Assembly (NCBI GenBank): GCA_013697825.1
Contig: JACCWD010000113.1
Span: 1 to 64,000 of the forward strand
Direction: 5' to 3'
DNA length: 64,000 nt
DNA from: Rubrobacter sp.
GTDB taxonomy: Bacteria > Actinomycetota > Rubrobacteria > Rubrobacterales > Rubrobacteraceae
In this document: positions 19,266 through 28,120 of the stretch, piece by piece
How the letters are laid out: every line of letters starts with the position of its first letter
Position numbering within the stretch: the first letter of the stretch is position 1
The notes under the pieces: generated by a model
The model's input: the letters and a program-made list of their open reading frames with translations, nothing else
Told to the model about the DNA's origin: nothing
Database searches by the model: none
Translations under genes and position numbers: made by a program

Positions 19266-20267
19266 TCACCCCCGGCGGCGGAGGAAGCGGCTGGCGCGGA
19301 AGATGCGGCTGTCCTCTTCCTCTTCGGCTTCCTTGTCGTAGCTGCCTTCCTCACGGCTGTCCTCGAAGAAGTCGTCGGCGTTGGTTCTCTCCTTGTCGCC
19401 CTCGGAGAACGCCGCCTCGTCCCGCTCCTCGCGGTCGAGGCCGGTCGAGTCCGAGACGACGGTCTCGTCGGCGTCGGACTCGGCGGTCGAAGGCTCGACC
19501 TCCGGCTCCTCGGCTTCGAGGGACTCGTCCGACTCCATGTCCGGAAGCTCCGAGAGGTCTATGCGCTGCGTCTCCTCCGAGGAGGAGTCGGTCGCGAAGG
19601 CCGCGTCGCCTTCGCCCTCCTCCTCGTAGAGGGGGCCGCTCGCCCCGCCCTCGTCGGTCAGCTTCGGCTGGTCGCTGTTCGCGGCTTCGCGGGCCACGGC
19701 GATGGACTCGGTGTCGAGGCGTTGGCGCAGCGACGACTCAATGCCTTTCGCGGAGGTTATCTCCATGTCCTCCATCACGTCCATGTACGTCTTGAGAAGC
19801 TGGCGGAAGTCCTTCGTGAACTCTTGCTTCGCGTCCTGCAAAGCCTCGTACGAATCCTGGACCCGCTCGACGCGGCTCGACGAGTCGGAGAGCATTTGAT
19901 GCGCTCGTGCTTGCGCTTCTTGTATCGTGATCTCCGCTTCCCTTTGCGAGCTCGCCCGGAGGCTCTCGGCCTCCCTTTGAGCGGAGTGGCGGAGATCCTC
20001 GGCCTCGCGCTGGGAGGTGTGGCGGAGGTCATTGGCGGCTTGTTCGGCGTGGACGAGCGCCGAGCGAATCGAGCCTTCGAGTTCCTCGAATTGCTGGAGG
20101 CGCTCGCGGAGAGAAGAAACTTCTTCCCTCATTCTTTGGTTATCCGTGTATGCGCGCTCGAACTCGTCGGCTACCTGGTCGAGGAAGTCGTCGACTTGGT
20201 TCGCGTCGTAGCCGCGGAAGCCGTTCGAGAATTCTTTTCGCCTCACGTCTATTGGTCTAATCGCCAT
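19266..20267 (-). CDS. divIVA: DivIVA / Wag31-like polar growth and division protein
   Basis: 333 residues. The N-terminal lipid-binding domain is clear (IRPIDVRRKEFSNGFRGYDA then NQVDDFLDQVADEFERAY), followed by a coiled coil with repeated RHTSQREAEDLRHSAQREAE units and a long acidic tail ending in a basic RFLRRRG. DivIVA proteins gather at curved membrane at poles and septa and, in actinobacteria, guide wall growth. Downstream of yggT in the division block. Confidence 0.92.
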   Translation of the reverse strand: MAIRPIDVRRKEFSNGFRGYDANQVDDFLDQVADEFERAYTDNQRMREEVSSLRERLQQFEELEGSIRSALVHAEQAANDLRHTSQREAEDLRHSAQREAESLRASSQREAEITIQEAQARAHQMLSDSSSRVERVQDSYEALQDAKQEFTKDFRQLLKTYMDVMEDMEITSAKGIESSLRQRLDTESIAVAREAANSDQPKLTDEGGASGPLYEEEGEGDAAFATDSSSEETQRIDLSELPDMESDESLEAEEPEVEPSTAESDADETVVSDSTGLDREERDEAAFSEGDKERTNADDFFEDSREEGSYDKEAEEEEDSRIFRASRFLRRRG

Positions 20268-20273
20268 GCAAGA

Positions 20274-20612
20274 TCACCCCGTAACAGGTTCGATGAAGTT
20301 TTCTATTACAAGCAGGAGAAGCCTCCTCGCTATCAGGAGTCCGATTATGGCGATTATCGGCGAGAGGTCAAGCCCGAAGCCCCCGATCCGGAGCATCGGT
20401 ATCCTCTCGCGTATCGGTGAGAGTATCGGCATCGCCACCGCCCGCACCGCGTCATAAATCGACTGCATCACCGTACTCGATGGATACCCCGGAAACCACG
20501 AGAACAAAATGTTCGCGATGATGAACCCGAAGAGGATGTAATAACTGTAGTTCACGATCCCCGACAAAAGCCCCACCACCGAGAACCCGAACTCCGGAAT
20601 CTGGGCGATCAT
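20274..20612 (-). CDS. YggT family membrane protein
   Basis: 112 residues with hydrophobic segments at about 8-32 and 70-100, separated by the FSWFPGYPSSTVMQSIYDAV loop and PILSPIRERIPMLRIGG, hallmarks of YggT. The family is linked to division and osmotic tolerance in several bacteria without a fixed activity. ATG overlaps the proC stop. Confidence 0.88.
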   Translation of the reverse strand: MIAQIPEFGFSVVGLLSGIVNYSYYILFGFIIANILFSWFPGYPSSTVMQSIYDAVRAVAMPILSPIRERIPMLRIGGFGLDLSPIIAIIGLLIARRLLLLVIENFIEPVTG

Positions 20613-21397
20613 TCGCCAAGCTCCTTCGACTGCCGCGCCGCCGCGCTCACGCCGTCATACACGGCCCCGGTGAACCCGGACCTCTCCATCGCCACGAACG
20701 CCGCCGCCGTCGTCCCGCCTGGCGTCATCACCTCGTCCCGGACTTGATGCGCGCTCCGATCTTTCAATAATTCGGCTGTTCCTTCGATCGTCCCGATCAC
20801 GAGCTTCCGAGCCACGTCCCGAGGAATCCCCTCACGAACCCCGGCCTGTATGAGCGAGTCCGCGAAAAGCGCGACATACGCCGGGCCGCTCCCATGAAGC
20901 GCCGTCGCCGCGTCGAAGAGCCGTTCGGGAAGCTCCATGACTTGCCCGACGTGGCTGAAAATCTCCATGAGGAGCGGGAGCGTCTTTTGCCCCGCCTCGT
21001 TCGCGGTGACGACCGCCGAGCCGAGCCCGACGGAGGCGCACACGTTCGGCATCACTCGGAGAAGCGCCGCCTCGGAAGGAGCGTGCTTCTCCATCGTCGA
21101 GATCGGGATTCCGGCGGCGACGCTCGCCACCGCTTTATTCGATCCTTCGAGGATGGGTGAAATGCCGTCGAGGACGTTCGCCACGTCCCACGGTTTCACG
21201 GCGATCACGATGAAGTCGCTCGCCTCGGCGAGTTCCTTGTTCGAGGTCGTCGTGTTTATGCCGCCGTATTCTTTATATCGGGCGAGTTGTTCGGTGTGTA
21301 TGTCGGCGACGGTGAGGGTGAACTTTTTGGAGTCGGCGAGGCGTGTGAGGAGAGAACCCCCGATCTTGCCCGCCCCGATGACCCCGATGGACTCCAT
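20609..21397 (-). CDS. proC: Pyrroline-5-carboxylate reductase
   Basis: 262 residues. Last step of proline synthesis, NAD(P)H-dependent. Seen: Rossmann start SIGVIGAGKIGGSLL, VIAVKPWDVANVLDGI, RVMPNVCASVGLGSAV and the C-terminal GSGPAYVALFADSLIQAG and VMTPGGTTAAAFVAME signatures. ATG shares one base with the sepF stop (TAATG). Its place in a division cluster is common in Gram-positives. Confidence 0.94.
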   Translation of the reverse strand: MESIGVIGAGKIGGSLLTRLADSKKFTLTVADIHTEQLARYKEYGGINTTTSNKELAEASDFIVIAVKPWDVANVLDGISPILEGSNKAVASVAAGIPISTMEKHAPSEAALLRVMPNVCASVGLGSAVVTANEAGQKTLPLLMEIFSHVGQVMELPERLFDAATALHGSGPAYVALFADSLIQAGVREGIPRDVARKLVIGTIEGTAELLKDRSAHQVRDEVMTPGGTTAAAFVAMERSGFTGAVYDGVSAAARQSKELGE

Positions 21398-21993
21398 TAA
21401 AGCTGGTTGAAGAACGCCCGCTCGGCGAGTTTCTTCCGCTCCTCCGCCGATACTTCGACATCCCTCGGGGTGAGGAGGAACACCCGGTTCGCCACAGTTT
21501 GTATGTTCCCGTCGAGGGCGTACGTGAGGCCCGCGCAAAAGTCGACCATCCGGCGCGAGAGATCCCCGTCCACGCTTTGGAGGTTCAAAATCACGGGTTG
21601 CTGGCGTTTGAAGCGGTCGGCGAGGGCTTGCGCGTCGTTGAACGAGGACGGTTCGAGGACGCTGACTTTAGCGGGTCTTTGATCCGGAACCGCCCGGAGG
21701 TGCGGGGAACTCGCGGCGGAGCCGTATCCGCCAGCGGCGGAGCTTCCGTATCTTTCGGAGGAGCCTTCGCTCCCGAAGAGGTCTCCGAGGGAGGTTCCGA
21801 ACGCCGAGGAACGTTCGGCGCGGCCGAGACGCCTCACGGCGGGGCTTGGCTCGGCTTCGCGGTTCCTTGCTCCGTTGGCGTACGGGTCTCTCACTTGGCG
21901 GTCCTCGTCTTCCTCTTCGTCGTAGTAATCGTCCTCTTCGACACCAAAGCCGAACCAGGCCGCGACCCGCTCTAGCTGGTCTCTAACTCCCAT
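21397..21993 (-). CDS. sepF: SepF, FtsZ membrane anchor
   Basis: 198 residues: amphipathic N-terminus (VRDQLERVAAWFGFG), acidic linker, then the SepF core (VSVLEPSSFNDAQALADRFK, QPVILNLQSVDGDLSRRMVD, FCAGLTYALDGNIQTVANRVFLLTP with no more than the usual gaps). SepF bundles FtsZ and ties it to the membrane; the organism therefore has both SepF and FtsA. Overlaps the yggS stop by 11 nt. Confidence 0.92.
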   Translation of the reverse strand: MGVRDQLERVAAWFGFGVEEDDYYDEEEDEDRQVRDPYANGARNREAEPSPAVRRLGRAERSSAFGTSLGDLFGSEGSSERYGSSAAGGYGSAASSPHLRAVPDQRPAKVSVLEPSSFNDAQALADRFKRQQPVILNLQSVDGDLSRRMVDFCAGLTYALDGNIQTVANRVFLLTPRDVEVSAEERKKLAERAFFNQL

Positions 21994-22708
21994 CCTGCCT
22001 CCTTACGGGCACATCCTCCTCGATCAGCGTTCGCCCGATTCTTACAATGGTGGCACCCTCCTCAACCGCTACCACGTAATCACTACTCATCCCCATGGAA
22101 AGTTCCGAAAGGTCGAAGCGAGGGCTCCAGCTTCTATTTAGGCTATCACGTATTCCTTTGAGCTTCGCGAAAACATAGCGTACTTCTTCCGCCTCTTCAA
22201 CCATCGGAGCGAGCGTCATTAAACCCCGGACTTCGACTTTGCCCCCCGTCCGAGCCGCCGCCTCGAGAAGCTCCTCGACCCCATCCTCCCCCACCCCATA
22301 TTTCGACTCCTCCCCGCTCACGTTGATTTGGAGCAATATTCCAATGCCTTTGTCGTCCGCCCTTTTCGCTAATTCCTCGATAAGCCGCACCGAATCCACC
22401 GAGTGGATGAGCGAGACGCGGGGCGCGATGTCCTTCGCCTTCCGCCTTTGGACGTGGCCGATGAAATGCCACTCGAAATGCCACTCGAATATTTCCTGCT
22501 TCGACGCGAGATCCTCGGCCCGGTTCTCCCCGAGAAGAGTGGCCCCCGCCTCTTTCAAGGCGGCCATTTGCTCCGGTGAATAATATTTGCTCGCCACGAG
22601 AACCCGCACTTCCTCCCCCGAACGGCCGCTCCGTTCGAGGGCCGCCCCGATATTCCCATGCACGACTTCGAGCCGATTCCGTATCTCCGAAGCGACGACC
22701 TCCGTCAC
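21983..22708 (-). CDS. YggS/PROSC-type PLP-binding homeostasis protein
   Basis: 241 residues, alanine-racemase-like fold. PLP lysine in VRVLVASKYYSPEQMAAL, then the IGHVQRRKAKD and MGMSSDYVVAVEEGATIVRIG signatures. Keeps pyridoxal-phosphate and amino-acid pools in balance. GTG start at 22708 overlaps the pgeF stop (GTGA). Odd: the conserved WHFIGH motif is preceded by a tandem 12-nt repeat (22463-22486) that gives EWHFEWHFIGH. Confidence 0.92.
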   Translation of the reverse strand: MTEVVASEIRNRLEVVHGNIGAALERSGRSGEEVRVLVASKYYSPEQMAALKEAGATLLGENRAEDLASKQEIFEWHFEWHFIGHVQRRKAKDIAPRVSLIHSVDSVRLIEELAKRADDKGIGILLQINVSGEESKYGVGEDGVEELLEAAARTGGKVEVRGLMTLAPMVEEAEEVRYVFAKLKGIRDSLNRSWSPRFDLSELSMGMSSDYVVAVEEGATIVRIGRTLIEEDVPVRRQDGS

Positions 22709-23598
22709 GATCCGGCCTCCGATGACATCGAAATCGCGGCGAGATTCCGGCCCGTCGCGGGCTTTTCCTTCCGGTGCGAGAAGAAGAGGTCGGGTCGGCA
22801 TCCGGTGCACATCCCGAGGTCGTGTATCTCCGAAACGCCGGAGCGTACGAGATCCACACGGATCGCATCCGGCAAAGAAAGATTCCTCCCGGAAACCACA
22901 TTTTCTCCGAACTCACGGGCGAACTTTTCAGCCATCTCTTCGGACACCTCATAACAACAACGCCGGATGCACGGCCCGATGTACGCCGCGATTTCCGACG
23001 CCGCGCCGCCCGAAGACGGGACGTTCGTCTCCGACGGACTCGACACCGGGGTTTCCGTCGCCGGGTGGCTCGACATCGGGGAGTTCGCGGCGACATCCAC
23101 CTCACCCTTCGTCCCGAACACACCTCCGACCATCTCACGCGCGGCCTTTCCCGAAATGCCGGACAACGTCCCGCGCCACCCGGAATGAACCATCCCGACG
23201 CTCTCTTCCCCGACGAGCGCGACCAGGACGCAATCCGCCACCCCGACGACGAGGCTCAAACCGCTCTCGTTCGTGATGAGAGCATCGGCCTCGCCCGCGA
23301 ACCCGCCCTCGGAAACGCGGACGACTTCATCCCCGGCGACTTGCTTCACCCACGCCGACGGATTCCCGTCCATCGCATCGCGGATGCGCGAGAGGTTCTC
23401 CTCGACGTTCCCGGCCTCGTCCCCAACCTTCGTGGAGACGTTCAAGGAATCGAAAGGAGGTTCGGAAACGCCGCCGAGGCGGGTGAAAAATTGCACCTTC
23501 GCGTTCTTCGGCGCGGGGTTCGGCTCTATAAAAACCGCGCCCCCGGCGGCGGTGATGGCCGTGCCGGGGGCTAATGCTTCCGTGTGCTTCGGCGCCAC
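22705..23598 (-). CDS. pgeF: PgeF / YfiH multicopper-oxidase-like peptidoglycan editing factor
   Basis: 297 residues from a GTG at 23598. Seen: VQFFTRLGGVSEPPFDSLNV, VVGVADCVLVALV, VGMVHSGWRGTLSGI with the Zn-site His and Cys residues, AYIGPCIRRCCYEV and the CTGCRPDLFFSHRKEK end. In E. coli the protein trims wrongly made muropeptide precursors. Between GTKGEVDV and AAYIGPC there is a Ser/Pro/Thr-rich insertion of about 35 residues not usual in the family. Confidence 0.9.
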   Translation of the reverse strand: MAPKHTEALAPGTAITAAGGAVFIEPNPAPKNAKVQFFTRLGGVSEPPFDSLNVSTKVGDEAGNVEENLSRIRDAMDGNPSAWVKQVAGDEVVRVSEGGFAGEADALITNESGLSLVVGVADCVLVALVGEESVGMVHSGWRGTLSGISGKAAREMVGGVFGTKGEVDVAANSPMSSHPATETPVSSPSETNVPSSGGAASEIAAYIGPCIRRCCYEVSEEMAEKFAREFGENVVSGRNLSLPDAIRVDLVRSGVSEIHDLGMCTGCRPDLFFSHRKEKPATGRNLAAISMSSEAGS

Positions 23599-23608
23599 CG
23601 AAGAATCT

Positions 23609-24697
23609 CTAGCGGCGGCGCAGGAAGGCCGGGATGTCGAGGACATCGGCCTCTTCCTGCGGCGGGGCCGGCTCGTCGTCCGGGTGGCGGTAGTCGTGCG
23701 CCGGCGCCGGCTCCTCAGCCGGACGTGCCTCGCGCCGCTGGTTGGCGATCCGCTGGTCGAAGCCCGTCGCGATGACCGTTACGGATACTTTATCTCCATA
23801 ACTATCGTCCACGACCGCCCCGAAGATGAGGTTCGCATCCTGGTGCGCGGCGTTGTGGACGATCTCCGCCGCCTCGTTCACCTCGAAGAGGCCGAGGTCC
23901 GTGCCGCCCGTGATATTCAAAATAAGCCCGGTCGCGCCCTCGATGCTCGCTTCGAGGAGCGGACTCGATATCGCCGTCTTGGCGGCTTCCTGCCCGCGGC
24001 TCTCGCTGCTCGACTCGCCGATGCCCATGAGCGCCGAGCCGGAACTCGCCATGATCGTCCTCACGTCCGCGAAGTCCAAATTGATGAGGCCCGGAACGGT
24101 AATGAGGTCCGTGATCCCCTGAACGCCTTTCCGCAAAATATCGTCGGCCATCTTGAAAGCGTCCATCATGCTCGTCCGCTTCTCGGCGACTTGGAGGAGA
24201 CGATCGTTCGGAATAATTATGAGCGAATCCACATTCTCCTTGAGGCGCTTTATGCCCTCTTCGGCGAACGTCGAGCGCCGTCGACCCTCGAACGTGAACG
24301 GCCTCGTAACCACCCCGACCGTCAAAGCACCGCCCTCGCGGGCGACCTTCGCTACGACGGGGGCCGCTCCGGTTCCGGTGCCGCCGCCCTTTCCGGCGGT
24401 GACGAACACCATGTCCGCTCCACGGAGAGCCTCTTCGATCTCGGCTTTGTTCTCCTCGGCGGCCTCCATCCCGATCTTCGGGTCGGCGCCCGCGCCGAGT
24501 CCACGGGTCAGCTTTTCACCGATGTGGATTTTCTGGTCGGCATCGCACATCTGGAGAGCCTGCGCGTCCGTGTTGATCGCTATGAACTCGACACCCTGCA
24601 AACCAGAGCCAATCATGCGATTCACAGCGTTGGTCCCCCCGCCGCCGATCCCGACAACTTTTATTACCGCCAGATAATTAGTTCCCGCGTCCAACAT
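23609..24697 (-). CDS. ftsZ: Cell division GTPase FtsZ
   Basis: 362 residues. Forms the Z ring. Seen: [18 protein letters not shown], tubulin signature [17 protein letters not shown]7 loop region [12 protein letters not shown], and a C-terminal peptide [12 protein letters not shown] that binds SepF/FtsA. A short proline-rich linker precedes it. ATG has GGGAGAG upstream. Confidence 0.97.
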   Translation of the reverse strand: MLDAGTNYLAVIKVVGIGGGGTNAVNRMIGSGLQGVEFIAINTDAQALQMCDADQKIHIGEKLTRGLGAGADPKIGMEAAEENKAEIEEALRGADMVFVTAGKGGGTGTGAAPVVAKVAREGGALTVGVVTRPFTFEGRRRSTFAEEGIKRLKENVDSLIIIPNDRLLQVAEKRTSMMDAFKMADDILRKGVQGITDLITVPGLINLDFADVRTIMASSGSALMGIGESSSESRGQEAAKTAISSPLLEASIEGATGLILNITGGTDLGLFEVNEAAEIVHNAAHQDANLIFGAVVDDSYGDKVSVTVIATGFDQRIANQRREARPAEEPAPAHDYRHPDDEPAPPQEEADVLDIPAFLRRR

Positions 24698-24741
24698 CTC
24701 TCCCTAGCCCTCCGTCAACTGCTTTTTCCGTGCCGGTTTCC

Positions 24742-25944
24742 TTATCTTCCTCGGAACCAACTCTTGACCGCCTCCACAATGCTACCAAAATTGATCTCCG
24801 ATGCACCTTTACTCTTTCCTCGAAGGTTATTGTTTTTAGACGAGAAGTATATCAAACCTATAGCCGTCGAATACTGAGGCTTCCGTAAAGGTTTAGAGTC
24901 GTCCTTTATGAGGCGCAGCGTCGCGGTCGCGGCGCGGACGCCGAGGATCTCCTCTGAAAGCTCGGGCATCCCGTCGAGGAGCGAGCCTCCACCGGTGAGG
25001 ACGACCCCGTGCGGGATGGAGTCGAGGAGGCGCGCCTCGGAGATCGAATCGCGGGCGTATTCGAGGACTTCGCGTGCGCGGTACTCGAGTATTTGACTGA
25101 GGAAGCTCGCGTTGTAATGGCGGTCGCCGAGCCGCACCGGAGCCACCGAATCCACGATCCTCGACAGTACCGTTCCGTACCGAACCTTGAGTTTCTCCGC
25201 GTCGGCGAATGGGATTTTGAGTCCGTACGCGACGTCGGATGTGAAGCTCTCGCCGCCGAGCGGGACGACGGCGGTGTGGGTGAGCGCGCCCCGGACGAAG
25301 ACGGCGATGTCGGTGGTTCCGCCGCCGATGTCAATGAGGGCGACGCCGTCCTCGCGGGCTTGCTCGGTGAGGCACGCCTCGGCGGAGGCGAGGGGTTCGA
25401 GGACGACGTCCGAGACCTTCATTCCGCAGTCCTCGACCGCGTGGAGGAGGTTTTGGATGCTCGACACCGCGCCGCTCACGACGTGCGCCCGCATCTTCAC
25501 CTTCCGGGCTTCGAGGCCGACGGGGTTCTTCACGCCCTCCGTGCCATCGAGGACGTACCCGCGGGGGACGACGTGGATCACCCGCTCGTCCCCGCCGAGG
25601 CTTACCTGTCGGGCTTCGGCCTCGAGTTTTCTGAGGAAACGCTCGGAAATCTGGAGGTTGCGGCCCCGGTTGAGAAGGGCGACCTCCGTGTTCGCCGAGG
25701 AGATATGCCCGCCTGCGATCCCGACGACGGCGCGGGCGCTTTTGAACTCGCAAGCCTCGATCGCCTCGGAGATCGCATCGGCGGCGAGGCCGCGGTCAAC
25801 GACGACCCCGCGTTTCAATCCGCGGCTCCTCGCCTCCCCGACCGAGAGGACTTCGACGCGGCCCCGGCGTGGATCGACGCGCCCGGCGACCGCCACGATC
25901 TTCGTGGTTCCGACGTCAATGCCGTATACGAAAGATTGAGCCAC
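24742..25944 (-). CDS. ftsA: Cell division protein FtsA
   Basis: 400 residues, actin-like ATPase that ties FtsZ to the membrane. Seen: YGIDVGTTKIVAVAG phosphate-1 loop, VALIDIGGGTTDIAVF phosphate-2, VLTGGGSLLDGMPEL adenosine motif, and a C-terminal amphipathic helix (SIVEAVKSWFRGR) for membrane binding. GTG start at 25944. Most well-studied actinobacteria lack FtsA; its presence is a main reason to place this organism near the base of the phylum. Confidence 0.95.
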   Translation of the reverse strand: MAQSFVYGIDVGTTKIVAVAGRVDPRRGRVEVLSVGEARSRGLKRGVVVDRGLAADAISEAIEACEFKSARAVVGIAGGHISSANTEVALLNRGRNLQISERFLRKLEAEARQVSLGGDERVIHVVPRGYVLDGTEGVKNPVGLEARKVKMRAHVVSGAVSSIQNLLHAVEDCGMKVSDVVLEPLASAEACLTEQAREDGVALIDIGGGTTDIAVFVRGALTHTAVVPLGGESFTSDVAYGLKIPFADAEKLKVRYGTVLSRIVDSVAPVRLGDRHYNASFLSQILEYRAREVLEYARDSISEARLLDSIPHGVVLTGGGSLLDGMPELSEEILGVRAATATLRLIKDDSKPLRKPQYSTAIGLIYFSSKNNNLRGKSKGASEINFGSIVEAVKSWFRGR

Positions 25945-25950
25945 GTCCCG

Positions 25951-26637
25951 CTATCCCTCGGGCTCGACATCCCCGCCGACTCCCGCCCCGACGACCACCC
26001 GATCCGGAGACCGAAGATCGAAGACGGGAGCCTCCGGATTCTCCTCCATCACGTCCGGCAAAGCGCGAATCTGGCTCGCCTCGACCCCGCCGGAAAAGAT
26101 CACCGAACGACCCTCGACCGTCGCCTCCACACCGCCCGGCCCGATGCCGTCCACCGACGCGAACCTCACGCCATTCTCCTCGAAAGTCCGCACGGTATTC
26201 AAAATCTCCGGCACCCGATCCCCGTCCACCTCGACCACACTCAAATCCGCCCCTCCGAGCCCCGGAAGCTCCGCCCCGTCCCCGGAAAACACGACCCGCC
26301 GACCCTCGATCTCCGCATAAAAAACCGGACAGCGTTCCTCAACCTCAACTAAAACTATACTCGAATCCCATTCCTTCCGCACCCGAGCGACCTCGACCCA
26401 CGGATTAGCCTCGACCTCCTCTTCGACCCTCCGGGAGTTCAAAGTGAGGAGGCTCGAATACCCCGAAACGAGGCTTTCGGCCTCCGATTCGGGATACATT
26501 TCCGCCCCCGAGACCTCGATCCCATCGAGCGGAAAAAGTACATACGCCGCCACGAAAACACACGCCACCGTCGCCCCCGCCACCACGACCGAGAGCAAAA
26601 CAGCCCGGAAGATCCTCGTGGCGGCGGAAGGTTTCAT
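25951..26637 (-). CDS. ftsQ: FtsQ/DivIB division protein
   Basis: 228 residues. One membrane helix at about 10-35 (AVLLSVVVAGATVACVFVAA), then the POTRA domain (LDGIEVSGAEMYPESEAE) and the FtsQ domain (NPWVEVARVRKEWDSSIVLV, EERCPVFYAEIEGRRVVFS). Bridges early and late divisome proteins. Start ATG at 26637; sequence upstream in this frame is the repeat element, not gene. Confidence 0.88.
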   Translation of the reverse strand: MKPSAATRIFRAVLLSVVVAGATVACVFVAAYVLFPLDGIEVSGAEMYPESEAESLVSGYSSLLTLNSRRVEEEVEANPWVEVARVRKEWDSSIVLVEVEERCPVFYAEIEGRRVVFSGDGAELPGLGGADLSVVEVDGDRVPEILNTVRTFEENGVRFASVDGIGPGGVEATVEGRSVIFSGGVEASQIRALPDVMEENPEAPVFDLRSPDRVVVGAGVGGDVEPEG

Positions 26638-26640
26638 GGG

Positions 26641-26760
26641 GTCGCTCCGCCTTCGGCTCCGCTCCGGTCGTTCCACGACCGTTCTTCGTTCTTTGTTCTT
26701 TGTTCTTCGTTTTTGCCAAGAACCAAGAACCAAAAACCAATAACCGGAGCGAAGCGACTC
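26641..26760. repeat. Heptad-repeat element between murC and ftsQ
   Basis: Runs of GTTCTTT / GAACAAA / GAACCAA units with a 7-nt period fill the 121-nt gap. The outer ends are inverted: GTCGCTCCG at 26641 and CCGGAGCGAAGCGAC at 26744-26758. It begins at the murC stop codon and ends at the ftsQ start, so it sits inside the dcw transcript. Confidence 0.7.
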
Positions 26761-28120
26761 ACAATATCGCGAGGAGTTCCTCGCCGACGCGAGAGACGTC
26801 GCCCGCGCCAAGCGTTATGACCGTGTCGTTCGGGCCGGAGATCATGCGGAGGACGTTCGGGATGGATTCTTGATCCGGGACGTAATAAACCTCCGGGTGG
26901 TTTTGCGTCTCGCATATGGCATCCACGATAAGCTTCCCGCTCACCCCCGGCTCGGGCATCTCCCCCGCTCCGTACACTTCCGTGATGACGACCGCGTCCG
27001 CCGCCCCGAACGACTCACCGAACTCCCGGTGGAACTTCCGCGTCCGCGAGTACCGGTGCGGCTGGAAAACCGCGACGACCCGCCCGTCCGATGGAGTCGT
27101 CGCGCGGGCGACGTCGAGGGTGGCGAGGACTTCGGTCGGATGGTGGGCGTAATCGTCCACGACCCGAACGTCGGCCTCGACGCCTTTTATTTGGAAACGG
27201 CGGCGGACTCCCCCGAAGTCTGAGAGGGTGCGGGCCGCCTCGTATGCGTCATGGCCGAGCCAGCATGCGATGGAGACGGCGGCGAGAGAGTTCAAAATAT
27301 TGTGCCGTCCGTGGACGCCGAGTTCGACGATGCCGCGCTCCTCGCCGCCCTCGAAGAGGCGATACATGTTCGAGGCGAGGATATCCGCTCGGAGGTCGCC
27401 GCCGGAGATTCCGTATGTCGCGACGCGGCATGGGGAGTTTTCGGCGAGTCGCATGCAGTTCGCGTCGTCGGCGCAAAGGACGAGGTGGCCTTCGGGGGAG
27501 AGGGCGGCGACGAACTTTTCGAACGTCTCGATCACGTCGTCGAGGGAGGAATAGAAATCCGGGTGGTCGAACTCGACGTTCGTGATGATGGCCGCTTCGG
27601 GGTGGAGGTGGAGGAGAGAGCGGTCGCTCTCGTCGGCCTCGGCGACGACGAGGCCCGGCTTCTCGACGCTCGATTTTCCGAACGCGACGTTCGAGCCGAT
27701 GTCGTTGAGTTCGCCGCCGACGAGCGCGGTCAGATCTTCGCCGAGGGCGTGGAGGACGTGGGTCGTCATGCTCGTCGTCGTCGTCTTTCCGTGCGTCCCG
27801 GCGACCGCGACCCCGCGACCGTCCTCGATGATCGTCGCGAGCGCGGCGGCTCGCGGGACGACGGGGATCGAACGCCGATGGGCTTCGAGATACTCCAGGT
27901 TAGTCTTCGGAATCGCTGTCGAGACGACGACTTCATCGGCGTCCCCGACTTGCCCGGCGACGTGTCCGATATACACTTCGATGCCCGACTCCACGAGACG
28001 TTGCGTATACGGCGACTCTTTCAAATCCGAGCCGGTGACAGTGTGGCCTTTTCTCGTGAGAACCTCGGCGATGCCGCTCATGCCCGCGCCGCCGATCCCG
28101 ATCATGTGTATCTTCTTCAT
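26759..28120 (-). CDS. murC: UDP-N-acetylmuramate--L-alanine ligase
   Basis: 453 residues. Adds L-Ala to UDP-MurNAc. Seen: HMIGIGGAGMSGIAEVL, ATP loop VAGTHGKTTTTSM, ADESDRSLL, NVEFDHPDFY and VVDDYAHHPTEV. ATG overlaps the murG stop (ATGA). The dcw neighbours murB and ddl usually found after murC are missing. Confidence 0.96.
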   Translation of the reverse strand: MKKIHMIGIGGAGMSGIAEVLTRKGHTVTGSDLKESPYTQRLVESGIEVYIGHVAGQVGDADEVVVSTAIPKTNLEYLEAHRRSIPVVPRAAALATIIEDGRGVAVAGTHGKTTTTSMTTHVLHALGEDLTALVGGELNDIGSNVAFGKSSVEKPGLVVAEADESDRSLLHLHPEAAIITNVEFDHPDFYSSLDDVIETFEKFVAALSPEGHLVLCADDANCMRLAENSPCRVATYGISGGDLRADILASNMYRLFEGGEERGIVELGVHGRHNILNSLAAVSIACWLGHDAYEAARTLSDFGGVRRRFQIKGVEADVRVVDDYAHHPTEVLATLDVARATTPSDGRVVAVFQPHRYSRTRKFHREFGESFGAADAVVITEVYGAGEMPEPGVSGKLIVDAICETQNHPEVYYVPDQESIPNVLRMISGPNDTVITLGAGDVSRVGEELLAIL

